Assembly (NCBI GenBank): GCA_903930535.1
Contig: CAIYYX010000229.1
Span: 1 to 39,579, forward strand
Length of the DNA stretch: 39,579 nucleotides
From: an uncultured Sterolibacterium sp.
GTDB lineage: Bacteria > Pseudomonadota > Gammaproteobacteria > Burkholderiales > Rhodocyclaceae
Direction of reading: 5' to 3'
The translations under genes were made by a program, and so were the position numbers. Shown in pieces: positions 27,702 through 35,912 of this stretch; position 1 is the first letter of the stretch; every line of letters starts with the position of its first letter. The notes beneath the pieces are model-generated. The model was not told where the DNA came from. It ran no database searches and saw only the letters and a program-made list of their open reading frames with translations.

Positions 27702-28538
27702 GTGAGTGCCCCCATCGCGGCAGTGGCGAACGCGCGCACCACAGCACCTACCGCTACTCCGGTCAAAGTGGCGATGCGGAATGTCGGCCTGCGCTATTTC
27801 ACTGCCAAAGGCGAGACCGAAGCGCTGTCGGACATCACACTCGAAATTCCGGCGGGCGAGTTCGTCAGCATCATCGGTCAAAGCGGCTGCGGCAAGAGTA
27901 CGCTGCTGTCGCTCATTTCCGGTGTTCTCATGCCCACCGAAGGCGAGGTAGTGGTAGATGGCAAGCAGGTTCGCGGGCCTAACCCAAAGATCGGTTACAT
28001 GCTGCAGCAGGACTACCTTTTCGAATGGCGCACAATACTCGACAACGCAATTCTTGGCGCGGAAATCCAAGGCACGGACTTGGGCAAGGCAAAGGACAGG
28101 GCCGTTCAACTCCTAACGCGCTACGGTTTGGGTAAGTTCTTAAAGCACCTTCCGCGGCAGTTGTCAGGCGGCATGCGGCAGCGCGTAGCGCTTGTGCGTA
28201 CGCTTTGTACCGAGCCGGATATCGTCCTGCTGGACGAGCCTTTTTCCGCGCTCGACTCTCAGACACGCATTGCGCTCGCTGACGAAGTTGCCGACATCCT
28301 CCGCCGCGAAGGCAAGACCACCATACTGGTGACGCACGACATCGGCGAGGCGGTAAGCATGACTGACCGCGTTATTGTGCTGTCGCGTCGGCCGGGCCGG
28401 GTAAAGTCGGATCACCGCATCGAATTCGCAAGCATCGGCGGCGTCCGGCCGGCCCCCTTTGCCACCCGTAATGCACCGGAATTCAACGGTTATTTCAACC
28501 GACTATGGCAGGAGCTTGAGGTTCATGTCGAAGGCTAG
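27702..28538 (+). CDS. ABC transporter ATP-binding protein (SsuB/TauB/NrtD type)
   Basis: A 278-residue ATPase with Walker A GQSGCGKST (59-67), signature LSGGMRQRVALVR, Walker B DIVLLDEPFSALD and the switch histidine in ILVTHDIGEA. The start is GTG 27702, preceded by GAGCGAG. An Ala/Thr-rich stretch of about 20 residues precedes the conserved domain. It lies 15 bp after the binding protein and overlaps the permease gene by 14 bp. Confidence 0.94.
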   Translation: MSAPIAAVANARTTAPTATPVKVAMRNVGLRYFTAKGETEALSDITLEIPAGEFVSIIGQSGCGKSTLLSLISGVLMPTEGEVVVDGKQVRGPNPKIGYMLQQDYLFEWRTILDNAILGAEIQGTDLGKAKDRAVQLLTRYGLGKFLKHLPRQLSGGMRQRVALVRTLCTEPDIVLLDEPFSALDSQTRIALADEVADILRREGKTTILVTHDIGEAVSMTDRVIVLSRRPGRVKSDHRIEFASIGGVRPAPFATRNAPEFNGYFNRLWQELEVHVEG

Positions 28539-29355
28539 TTTAGCAACCCTTTCCGACGCCAGCCCACAGTATCTCGATTACCTGCGCCGTGAGCGCTGGA
28601 CGCGAATCACTGTGCGCGGTTCGCAGATAGGCATTCTGGTCGTGTTCACTTTACTGTGGGAGGCGCTGCCACGGCTGCACATTGTCAATCCGCTGTTCAC
28701 GAGTTACCCGTCGGCGATCTGGCCCACTTTCATTGAGCTGCTCCGGGAGTCACAGCAACAGGCCAGCATCCTGACACACGCATGGTCGTCAGTGTTTGCA
28801 ACGGTGGTCGGATTCTCGCTCGCTACGGTTCTTGGCGTGGCGCTGGCGGCCGTATTGTGGCGTTCCGATACACTGTACAAGATCCTCGATCCCTACTTCG
28901 TCGTCGCCAACGCGATGCCCAAGACGGCGTTCGTGCCGATCTTCTACCTCTGGCTTGGGGCAACGCTTTCCGTCTACGGCATGTCGCTTGCGATCTCGCT
29001 CTTTATCACTACGATGATTATCTACACCGGGTATCAGGGCATTGACCCGAACAAGATCAAACTGGCACTGACATTTGGCGCCACGCGGGGACAAATATTT
29101 CGCAAAGTCGTTTTTCCAGGCAGTGTCCCCTCATTGTTCGCCGCCCTGAAGGTCAATGTCGGTCTGTCGCTGACGGGCGTGGTGGTCGGTGAGTTCCAGT
29201 CGGCGAACCTCGGGCTAGGTTACCTGATCCAATACGGCAGCCAGATTTTCAAGCTCAATATCGTCATGACCGCCATCACCATCCTGGCACTGATCTCGGT
29301 GGCGCTGTACGTTGTGATCTACTTCGTCGAAGCCCTGGTGACGCGAGGCCGGTAG
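28525..29355 (+). CDS. ABC transporter permease (SsuC/TauC type)
   Basis: A 276-residue inner-membrane permease with about six hydrophobic segments. The cytoplasmic EAA-like loop reads KIKLALTFGATRGQIFRKVVFPGSVPSLF. The start at ATG 28525 overlaps the ATPase end, and GGAGCTTGAGG lies upstream. It forms the channel for the ligand delivered by the binding protein. Confidence 0.93.
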   Translation: MSKASLATLSDASPQYLDYLRRERWTRITVRGSQIGILVVFTLLWEALPRLHIVNPLFTSYPSAIWPTFIELLRESQQQASILTHAWSSVFATVVGFSLATVLGVALAAVLWRSDTLYKILDPYFVVANAMPKTAFVPIFYLWLGATLSVYGMSLAISLFITTMIIYTGYQGIDPNKIKLALTFGATRGQIFRKVVFPGSVPSLFAALKVNVGLSLTGVVVGEFQSANLGLGYLIQYGSQIFKLNIVMTAITILALISVALYVVIYFVEALVTRGR

Positions 29356-29406
29356 TGTTCGTTGTCAGACGGAGCATCAGCATGCTCACTTTCTCAAGGA
29401 AAAACA

Positions 29407-30078
29407 ATGCACTCATTTCAGATGCCTCAGGAATATGTGAAACGTGTCGTCGCTCGTCAGGGACGAGCTCATCTTTGCGATAAGTTCGATGGTTCGAAGA
29501 CGGCTCTAGTGGTCGTCGACATGCAAAACTATTTCATGACCGCGCCTTACCTGGCGGCTTGTCCGGCAGCGCAGGAACTCGTACCCAATATCAACCGCCT
29601 TGCCTCTGCAGTACGCGAAGCGGGGGGGAAGGTGGTATGGCTGCAGAACCTTGCGCCGTGGGAATCCCTCAACAGCTGGTCGGTCGTCAAGGAAATGCAT
29701 ACGGCCGACAATGTGAAACAGCGCTGGGAGCCGATGCAGCGTGATCACCACGGTTTCCAGCTATGGCCATCCCTTGATGTCCACTCGGAAGACGAGCGCA
29801 TCGTCAAGCGCCGCTTCAGCGCGTTTATTCAAGGTTCGTCGAATATCGAGAATATGCTGCGCGACAACGACATAGACACGCTGATCATCACCGGCGTGGC
29901 CACAAACGTATGCTGCGAATCGACGGCGCGTGACGCGATGATGCTCAATTATCGCGCGGTGATGGTGTCCGATGGTTGCGCTACCGCGAGCGATATCGAG
30001 CAGGCCGCGACCCTCGGAAACTTTTATCTCTATTTTGGCGATGTGCAGACTACCTCGGAGCTAATCGAGCGGCTGTGA
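29407..30078 (+). CDS. Isochorismatase-fold cysteine amidohydrolase (RutB-like)
   Basis: A 223-residue hydrolase with the family triad D38 (VVVDMQNYF), K134 (IVKRRFSAF) and C169 (GVATNVCCESTARDA). The cysteine segment and the C-terminal LGNFYLYFGDV closely resemble RutB ureidoacrylate amidohydrolase; N-carbamoylsarcosine amidases are the next closest. It would release carbamate/ammonia from a ureido or amide compound in the cytoplasm. The start at ATG 29407 follows AAGGAAAAAC. It lies 51 bp after the permease and probably acts on the imported compound. Confidence 0.88.
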   Translation: MHSFQMPQEYVKRVVARQGRAHLCDKFDGSKTALVVVDMQNYFMTAPYLAACPAAQELVPNINRLASAVREAGGKVVWLQNLAPWESLNSWSVVKEMHTADNVKQRWEPMQRDHHGFQLWPSLDVHSEDERIVKRRFSAFIQGSSNIENMLRDNDIDTLIITGVATNVCCESTARDAMMLNYRAVMVSDGCATASDIEQAATLGNFYLYFGDVQTTSELIERL

Positions 30079-30708
30079 ATTCCAGGCGGAATCGGCGCTA
30101 CAACCAGCACGGTTTTCATTGCCATGGAAACTAGCTAAAGCTTGGCAGAGCCGGTAGGACCCTGTAGGCAAGCGCATAGCGGTAGATGACCGTTAAGGCC
30201 AAATGCGTTGCCAAATTCGTTTCCGACCTTCATGTTGATGACCAACTCGACGTAGGTCAGGCCTGAAAATTCTTTCAAGCATGGAATGTCACAAGTATTT
30301 CATCACAAGAGAATATATCTCTTGTTGCGGCGCAGCAATCTCTATAAGATTTGGGCTGTCTCCTCCAGTTGCTCCTCCTCCTTTGTAACTGGATTTAGCC
30401 CTCAGCTTGCTGGGGGCTTTTTTTTGCGTGATTGGTATAGCTCTGATTGCTGACGTAGTCATGATGACACTGCCGACACTGAGATGTTGAATCCCTTTTC
30501 CCCGTAATACTCGTTCGCAAGACGGTCTTAATCCATATGAAAAATTGAAACATGGGTTTCATTTATTCTCATGGGTTCCCTTTTTGGCGCCGACATTATA
30601 TTAAGCATGATGTTCTGCCAGATTTACAAATTCAAATCGTCGTTCGAGCATCCGAACAGTGGCACGACTCACAAACACATAGAGAGCGAAATTTTTCTTG
30701 GAGTTGCG
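30079..30708. other. AT-richer intergenic region with inverted repeats
   Basis: No convincing gene lies in these 630 bases. Visible elements are TCAGGCCTGA (30257-30266) preceded by GTAGG, perhaps a degenerate REP copy; a perfect 7-bp inverted repeat CAAGAGA/TCTCTTG (30306-30324); a strong terminator (30397-30425); and TGAAAC/GTTTCA (30546-30561) upstream of the hemerythrin gene. Base composition is clearly less GC-rich than the flanks. Confidence 0.6.
30397..30425 (+). terminator. Strong Rho-independent terminator
   Basis: AGCCCTCAGC pairs with GCTGGGGGCT (one T-G pair) and is followed directly by at least seven T. It lies 319 bases after the hydrolase stop, so it may end that operon's long 3' leader or a small unseen transcript. 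Confidence 0.85.
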
Positions 30709-31122
30709 ATGACCGCAAAAACCATCCGTGAGCAGCATGAATCAATAAGCGGGATATTTCAATCGCTGTCTAGTAACCCTTGTTTTTCTTCACCGAATGA
30801 TGAGTGTGACGCTCAAGTCGGCTGTGACCGAGAAGATTGCGCAGGCCAAATTCGCCAGACCTTTGCCGCGTTGATGTGGTCATGTCTAAATCACTTTGAG
30901 ACTGAGCGTGAGGCAATGCGCGGCTTCAGTTCGACCGAATTTGCTGACCGTCACAATCAACTTCACGCGGATCTTTTAAAGGAGTTGCTCCTGTTCTTTG
31001 ACAGGATGGGCAAAACGGAGAGATTGGTTGAGCATATTGACCATATCAAGCGCTTTGAACTTCACTATCTTCATCACAACAATACGAACGACATTGCGAT
31101 GTTGAATTATTTGCCTGCTTAG
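30709..31122 (+). CDS. Hemerythrin-domain protein
   Basis: A 137-residue four-helix protein with the complete di-iron ligand set of hemerythrins: H10, H62 with E66 (HFETE), H82 with H86 (HNQLH), and H123 with D128 (HNNTND). Single-domain bacterial hemerythrins bind O2 or NO reversibly and are linked to oxygen supply or sensing. ATG 30709 is chosen because GGAG lies 5 bases upstream and the fold begins right after it; the longer frame adds 46 residues unlike the family. A cysteine-rich loop (C25, C33, C39, C44) is unusual. It precedes a FliL-like gene by 104 bp. Confidence 0.88.
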   Translation: MTAKTIREQHESISGIFQSLSSNPCFSSPNDECDAQVGCDREDCAGQIRQTFAALMWSCLNHFETEREAMRGFSSTEFADRHNQLHADLLKELLLFFDRMGKTERLVEHIDHIKRFELHYLHHNNTNDIAMLNYLPA

Positions 31123-31226
31123 CATCGATCAGCTTTTTGCCAAGTACGGAAACAGTTATGCGAATCAGATTTGCATAAATGCCGCAAATATCTGCCGCCC
31201 TGATTGGTAGGCGATTGGAGGTTAAG

Positions 31227-31601
31227 ATGAAAGGACTGGCATTGATCTTGATAGCGGCATCCACAGTTGCGTTTGCGAGTGAAGGTGGCGCAGGCGGAAA
31301 CAGTGACAGCGGTGACCTTGTGATGATGGAGCCGATCACGATCAATTTGAGCGAAGAGCACTATATCCAGTTTGTGTCGCAAGTGAGACTCAACGATCCG
31401 GCTGGAAAGGAAAGGATGACCGCACACATGCCTGGCATTCGCTTTGAACTGATCAAAGCGATGCTAGGTCAGGAGTTCGCAAGCGCGAGCACACCCGCAT
31501 TTATGGAAAGCTTTGCTGAGAAGGCAGTGAAGATCATCAACACAACTATGGGCGGCGAGCATGCCAAAGCAGTATTGCTGGATCGCTGGATTGTCCAGTA
31601 G
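31227..31601 (+). CDS. FliL-like exported protein
   Basis: A 124-residue protein with an N-terminal signal or anchor (MKGLALILIAASTVAFA). The body resembles the periplasmic part of flagellar FliL: MMEPITINLSEEHYIQFVSQ, a middle RMTAHMPGIRFELIKAML and the terminal VLLDRWIVQ. FliL associates with the stator and modulates motor function. This copy is shorter than usual (~150-170) and stands alone with no other flagellar gene. The start at ATG 31227 follows TTGGAGGTTAAG. Function in motility is only a suggestion. Confidence 0.75.
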   Translation: MKGLALILIAASTVAFASEGGAGGNSDSGDLVMMEPITINLSEEHYIQFVSQVRLNDPAGKERMTAHMPGIRFELIKAMLGQEFASASTPAFMESFAEKAVKIINTTMGGEHAKAVLLDRWIVQ

Positions 31602-31845
31602 CGACAAACCTTGGATAGTGCCTCGGCATCTCTGAGTGATCCAGTTGAATTATTATTAGCCAACGCCAGTCGCTAGAGCTCTGCGGTGGCTCCGGCAGCT
31701 GGGACAAACACCGTGGTGGAATAAGCTAAGGCCGATGGTTTTGACCTTCCTGGATTTTGAACGTGACTGCATGAGCGCTGTGGGGCTTGTGGGCAGCCGC
31801 CGCCGGCCTGGATCTCTCATGGCTGCTTCATTCCGAATGAGAGCG

Positions 31846-32820
31846 CTAGGGATTGATCACGATTTTGCCGATGGTTTTGCGCTGTGCGATGCGTGCGATG
31901 GCATCCGCCGCCTTATCGAGGGGGAGGCGCTCGGTGATCCGCGGTCGGATCTTTCCCTCGGCCAGCCACGCCTGCAATATCTGCATATTGGCCAAGTGAC
32001 TCTTGGGGTCGCGAAGCGCTGCCGTGTGCCAGAACACACCGAGAATTTGCCGCTCTGAGAGCAAGGCGAGGTTTAACGGAATGCGCGGAATCTCGCCGCT
32101 GGCAAAGCCCACCACGAGAAAGCGACCACGCCAACCGGTCGAACGCAGTGCCGTCTCGCTATGCTTGCCTCCTACCGCGTCATAGACGACGTCGGCGCCA
32201 AGATTGTGGGTGAGTGCCATGACCCGCTCCTTGAGCTTTTCGGTTTCGTAGTTGATCAGTTCGTCGGCGCCCACCTCCTTGCATACCGCCAGCTTCTCTG
32301 TCGTCGAGGCTGCGGCAATGACCCTCGCACCCATGGCCTTGGCGAGTTCGATCGCGGCAATGCCGACGCCGCCGCTGGCACCTAGCACGAGCAAGGTTTC
32401 GCCGGCCTGAAGGTTCGCGCAATGCCGCAGTGCGTGGAAGGATGTTCCGTAGGTCAGTACAAGGGCGGCACCCGTATCAAAATCGAGTGTATCGGGCAGA
32501 TGCATGCACTGGTCGGCATCTGCGAGGCAGGCCTGTGCCAGTCCCCCATGACCGGTAACGGCCAGCACCCTGTCGCCAGGTCGCAGGTGTTTGACCTCGC
32601 TGCCGACAGTCTTGACGATGCCCGCCAATTCGGCGCCGGGGGAAAAGGGCAGGGGCGGCTTGATCTGGTACAGGCCTTGAACAATCAGCGCATCAGGGAA
32701 ATTCAGGGCTGCAGAATGAACTTCGATCACCACCTGTTGCGGGCCGGGGTTGGGTTCCACAACATCAGCGATGGCCAAATTGGAGATTGGGCCAAATTCG
32801 CGGCAGAGGAGGGCTTTCAT
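31846..32820 (-). CDS. Zinc-free MDR oxidoreductase, NADPH:quinone reductase type
   Basis: A 324-residue medium-chain dehydrogenase/reductase. The N-terminal GroES-like half contains ALNFPDALIVQGLYQ and PGAELAGIV. The Rossmann half has LVLGASGGVGIAAIELAKA (NADPH). Catalytic-zinc ligands and the structural-zinc cysteine lobe are absent, as in quinone oxidoreductases and enoyl reductases of this group. The start at 32820 follows CGGAGCAACTCC. It lies 22 bp downstream of an SDR gene in the same direction, probably one operon. Substrate unknown. Confidence 0.9.
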   Translation of the reverse strand: MKALLCREFGPISNLAIADVVEPNPGPQQVVIEVHSAALNFPDALIVQGLYQIKPPLPFSPGAELAGIVKTVGSEVKHLRPGDRVLAVTGHGGLAQACLADADQCMHLPDTLDFDTGAALVLTYGTSFHALRHCANLQAGETLLVLGASGGVGIAAIELAKAMGARVIAAASTTEKLAVCKEVGADELINYETEKLKERVMALTHNLGADVVYDAVGGKHSETALRSTGWRGRFLVVGFASGEIPRIPLNLALLSERQILGVFWHTAALRDPKSHLANMQILQAWLAEGKIRPRITERLPLDKAADAIARIAQRKTIGKIVINP

Positions 32821-32842
32821 GGAGTTGCTCCGTAACGGCCTA

Positions 32843-33676
32843 TCAGGAAAGGGGGGTGGGATTGCGCAACTCGCTGATGTCCTTGAATCGCGTCTCGATG
32901 CTGCTGATCATGCCGCGGTGCGGGATGATGTAAAAGCGCTTCTCGCCAACGGCGTCAAAGGTTGCGTTTGCCATGTCGTCCGCAGAGAGTCGTGCGGAGG
33001 CAATCGCCTTGCCCATTCCTTTCTCGATGGCTGCAGAGAACTCGCCTGGCTCCATGGCGGCGCCCGAGTCTGCCGGACGATTTCGTTCCGACCGGCCGAT
33101 GCCCGTGGGCACCCAGGCCGGGCACAGGATCGAGACGCCAACAGGCGAGTTCGTTGCTTTCAGTTCGTGGTAAAGCGTTTCGGACAGGGTTGCCACGCCG
33201 TGCTTGCTGACGTTGTATGCCGCCATCCCGGGTGTGGAGACGAGACCGGCAGCCGACGCCGTATTCACGATGTGCGCAGTTTCGCCGGCTGCCTGCATGC
33301 GCGGCAGGAACTCGGACACGCCATAGATGACGCTCCAGAGATTGACGCCGAGCACCCACTCCCAGTCCTGTATCGTGTGTTCCCAGACCACGCGGCCCAA
33401 GGCGACGCCGGCGTTGTTGCAGAGAAGATGCACTGCGCCAAACCGGTCGTAGGCGGCATCGGCCAAGGCCTTGATCTGCTCGGCCTTGCGCACGTCGGTT
33501 TTTAGCAGCAACAGCCGATCCGGATTGATGTTGAGCGAAGCTGCCGCTGTCGCCAGCGTGACCGCGTCGATATCAGCAAGGACAAGATTCATTCCGTCGA
33601 CGGCTGCCCGTCGCGCCAGTGCGAGTCCAATGCCGCTGGCGGCTCCGGTAATGACTGCGGTGCGGGTTGTAGTCAT
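32843..33676 (-). CDS. Short-chain dehydrogenase/reductase (classical, intact)
   Basis: A 277-residue SDR with an intact active site: cofactor loop TGAASGIG, NNAG, the helix Asn in GVNLWSV, Ser in NTASAAG and YNVSK. The acidic residue after beta-2 (LADID) suggests NAD(H) preference. The C-terminal extension (IETRFKDISEL) is of a kind seen in SDRs that act on larger lipids or acyl-CoAs. It is the first gene of a two-gene minus-strand unit with the MDR oxidoreductase. Confidence 0.9.
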   Translation of the reverse strand: MTTTRTAVITGAASGIGLALARRAAVDGMNLVLADIDAVTLATAAASLNINPDRLLLLKTDVRKAEQIKALADAAYDRFGAVHLLCNNAGVALGRVVWEHTIQDWEWVLGVNLWSVIYGVSEFLPRMQAAGETAHIVNTASAAGLVSTPGMAAYNVSKHGVATLSETLYHELKATNSPVGVSILCPAWVPTGIGRSERNRPADSGAAMEPGEFSAAIEKGMGKAIASARLSADDMANATFDAVGEKRFYIIPHRGMISSIETRFKDISELRNPTPLS

Positions 33677-33731
33677 GATGTTTTCAGGTGAATGTGATGG
33701 CGAACTGACCTTCGCGGGCTGCCGAGAAAAC

Positions 33732-34271
33732 TCAATGTTTTATCGCCGACTCAATGGCACGAGCATTCTGATATATCTTTTCCTCCCTTTCGCTCCTCTT
33801 CACCTCTTTGGCCATATTGGCCAGCTCAGCTTGCGCTTCCGCAGCCTGCCTGGCAACGTGTGACTGGTAGCCCGCGAAAAGCATCACAACCACAGCCGCA
33901 GCAAGAACGGCGTAGGGCACAAGTTGTGAAGTTCTGCCGGAATCGGCTGCCTCGTCATCTAGCCCAATGAGCTTGTCGCTTTCCCGTTTGTCCTGGAAAG
34001 TCATTCTGAAGTGGCCAACAACAATCAGGTCACGGTCCTTTAAGATTCTTTTCCTGACCGGTTGTCCGTTGACCAGCGTGCCGCCTGCTGGACCCATGTC
34101 ATTGAGGATGAAATCGTCTCCGACCTGGAGAATGAAAGCGCGCTCATCAATATCATCAGGATCCTCGATATTGATGTCAGCGTCTTCCTTCTGTCCGATA
34201 AGCGTAAGCCCCTTCTCCAATAAAACTTCTTGGGCGGATCTGCCATCGCAGCGAATGATGATGGAAGCCAT
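33732..34271 (-). CDS. FHA-like domain membrane protein with degenerate phosphothreonine site
   Basis: A 179-residue protein. The FHA-like fold spans about residues 1-95, recognisable by the TLVNG turn (65-69) and GHFRMTFQ end. The core ligand-binding residues differ: Q27 replaces the Arg of GR, the SRxH motif reads D42-E43-R44-A45, and the NGT Asn is G63. A transmembrane segment (about 116-134) follows, then a charged coiled coil (138-179). The start at 34271 follows GAGGAAGAG. No kinase or phosphatase lies nearby. It may be a scaffold; phosphopeptide binding is unlikely. Confidence 0.75.
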   Translation of the reverse strand: MASIIIRCDGRSAQEVLLEKGLTLIGQKEDADINIEDPDDIDERAFILQVGDDFILNDMGPAGGTLVNGQPVRKRILKDRDLIVVGHFRMTFQDKRESDKLIGLDDEAADSGRTSQLVPYAVLAAAVVVMLFAGYQSHVARQAAEAQAELANMAKEVKRSEREEKIYQNARAIESAIKH

Positions 34272-34356
34272 TGTCGATCTCTTCCTCGCATGATCCCATT
34301 GAGCGGGATCCCCTTGCGGTGCTTGATATTGAATAATCTTGTCAGTGTACTCAGTT

Positions 34357-34573
34357 TGCAGCCAAGTGCTCCGATTGCCGCCGTGGCGCGTTCGGAAGCG
34401 ATGAGTTGAATCAAGCGCCAAGGGAAATGCTGATCAAGTACAACTTCGTTATCGCGATAAGTGGTGCTCACGGCGATGCCGGTCGTCCTTTCGAACTCCG
34501 GCAACACTTGCTGATACGCACCCGAGAAAACGCCGGATGCCGCAGCTTGACCACACCCCTCATAACCAGCCCC
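34357..34573 (-). pseudogene. Decayed periplasmic binding-protein fragment
   Basis: The minus-strand frame reads SGVFSGAYQQVLPEFERTTG followed by IAVSTTY and, later, LIASERATAAIGALG. This resembles the N-terminal part of ModA/SBP-like solute-binding proteins (...VLPEFERATG...). No start, signal peptide or C-terminal domain is present, and a dispersed repeat interrupts the region near 34421-34462. It reads as a relic. The rest of 34272-34851 holds nothing else I can support. Confidence 0.4.
34421..34456. repeat. Second copy of the dispersed repeat seen at 10357
   Basis: GGAAATGCTGATCAAGTACA plus AACTTCGTTATCGCGA matches the 10357 copy apart from a few C/T transitions, a pattern typical of an old, neutrally drifting repeat. 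Confidence 0.55.
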
Positions 34574-34851
34574 AACTTGCCAAACGTTGAAAGCAAGCGG
34601 GCGCCAAAGACCATCCGTGCTTGACGGATAGTCACGCTCCACGACGGCCAATTAATCCATCATATCGCACAAATGGGAAAATGAAGGCCTGCTTTCGGGA
34701 GCAAAGCAGAACGTCCGATTTGGCCTGACGTTGTCTCGCAGGCGCTTACAGCAATGTAGGACGTTTGCTTTTCAGCCCGGCGATTCGAAGCGTGCGGCAG
34801 GTTCTTAACAACAGTACAATCGATCTGAATCTGGCAAAGGGGGACTTGCGT

Positions 34852-35829
34852 ATGCACGGACGTGTCATGGCGTTAATCATGGCGGGTGTTGGAGCGCTCT
34901 TGTGGCTGTCGACGGCATGGGCCCAATCGCTGCCGTATCCCAATCGGCCCATTCACATCATTGTTCCTTACCCGCCCGGAGGGGCGGTGGATCCGATTGC
35001 CAGAAGACTAGCCCAGAGGCTCCTCGAGGCCTGGGGTCAGCCTGTGGTAGTGGAAAACAAGCCGGGTGCAGGCACCCTGATCGGCACCCAGTTCGTGGCC
35101 AAGGCGGCCCCGGACGGCTACACGATGATTCTCGTGGCCACGACCTTTGCGGTGAATCCGTCGGCGTACGGCAAACTGCCCTTCGATCCGGTGAAGGACT
35201 TCGTACCCGTCGGCCTGGTGTGCAGCTTTCCCATGTTGCTGGTGGTGAATCCGGGGCTGCCGGTTCATTCCGTCAGGGAGTTGATCGATTACCTGAAAGC
35301 CAAGCCTGGGCGGGTCGACTTCTCGTCGATCGGCAACGGCAGTACGCAGCAGTTGGCCGGCGAACTGTTCAAGTCCATGGCTGGCGTGGACATCGTGCAT
35401 GTCCCCTACAAGGGCAGCGGCCCCTCGGTGATGAGCGTCGTCGCCGGAGAAACCTCGCTCACCTTCGAGAGCGCGTTCCTGACCATGCCTCAGGTGAAGG
35501 CGGGAAAACTGCGGGCGTTGGCGGCCGCGGGGGCTCAGGCGTCGCCACTGGCGCCGAATCTGCCCACGGTAGCAGAATCCGGCGTACCCGGTTTCGATGT
35601 CGCGACTTGGGCAGGGATTCTCGCTCCCGCGGGAACGCCTCCGGACGTGGTGCAAAAATGGAACCTGGAAATCGCCCGCATGCTGCAGTCGCCCGAGACG
35701 CGCGAACAGTTGATCAGTCAGGGCGTCGAACCGCTTGTCAGCACTCCGGAACAATTCGCCGAGTTCATCAAGGTGGAAATGAACAGATGGGGAAAGGTCG
35801 TGAAACAGGCCGGGATAAGGCTGGATTGA
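34852..35829 (+). CDS. Bug/TctC-family tripartite tricarboxylate-type binding protein
   Basis: A 325-residue exported binding protein of the Bug family that expanded in betaproteobacteria. ATG 34852 follows AAAGGGGGA and starts a signal peptide (about 1-25, LIMAGVGALLWLSTAWA). The mature start YPNRPIHIIVPYPPGGAVDPIAR and the later ENKPGAGTLIGTQFVAKAAPDGYT carry the two family loops that grip a carboxylate ligand. No TctA/TctB membrane genes are adjacent, so it is an orphan that may share a transporter or act in sensing. Ligand unknown, probably a mono- or dicarboxylate. Confidence 0.92.
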   Translation: MHGRVMALIMAGVGALLWLSTAWAQSLPYPNRPIHIIVPYPPGGAVDPIARRLAQRLLEAWGQPVVVENKPGAGTLIGTQFVAKAAPDGYTMILVATTFAVNPSAYGKLPFDPVKDFVPVGLVCSFPMLLVVNPGLPVHSVRELIDYLKAKPGRVDFSSIGNGSTQQLAGELFKSMAGVDIVHVPYKGSGPSVMSVVAGETSLTFESAFLTMPQVKAGKLRALAAAGAQASPLAPNLPTVAESGVPGFDVATWAGILAPAGTPPDVVQKWNLEIARMLQSPETREQLISQGVEPLVSTPEQFAEFIKVEMNRWGKVVKQAGIRLD

Positions 35830-35912
35830 GCCCATCCCGGCGCTGATGGCTGGTACACTTCGCGATACGGGCACCGTCAGCCGGCATTCAATCTCCCCCG
35901 GAACTTTCCACC

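Noticed and set aside
31735..32058. 107-residue plus-strand frame beginning MVLTFLDFERD
   Set aside because: Most of it is antisense to the MDR oxidoreductase gene; there is no ribosome-binding site or known domain, and the rest of 31602-31845 shows nothing supportable.
26032..34650. tRNA-borne integrative island with att sites
   Set aside because: I could not find an integrase or a second copy of the tRNA 3' end in the window, so boundaries cannot be claimed.
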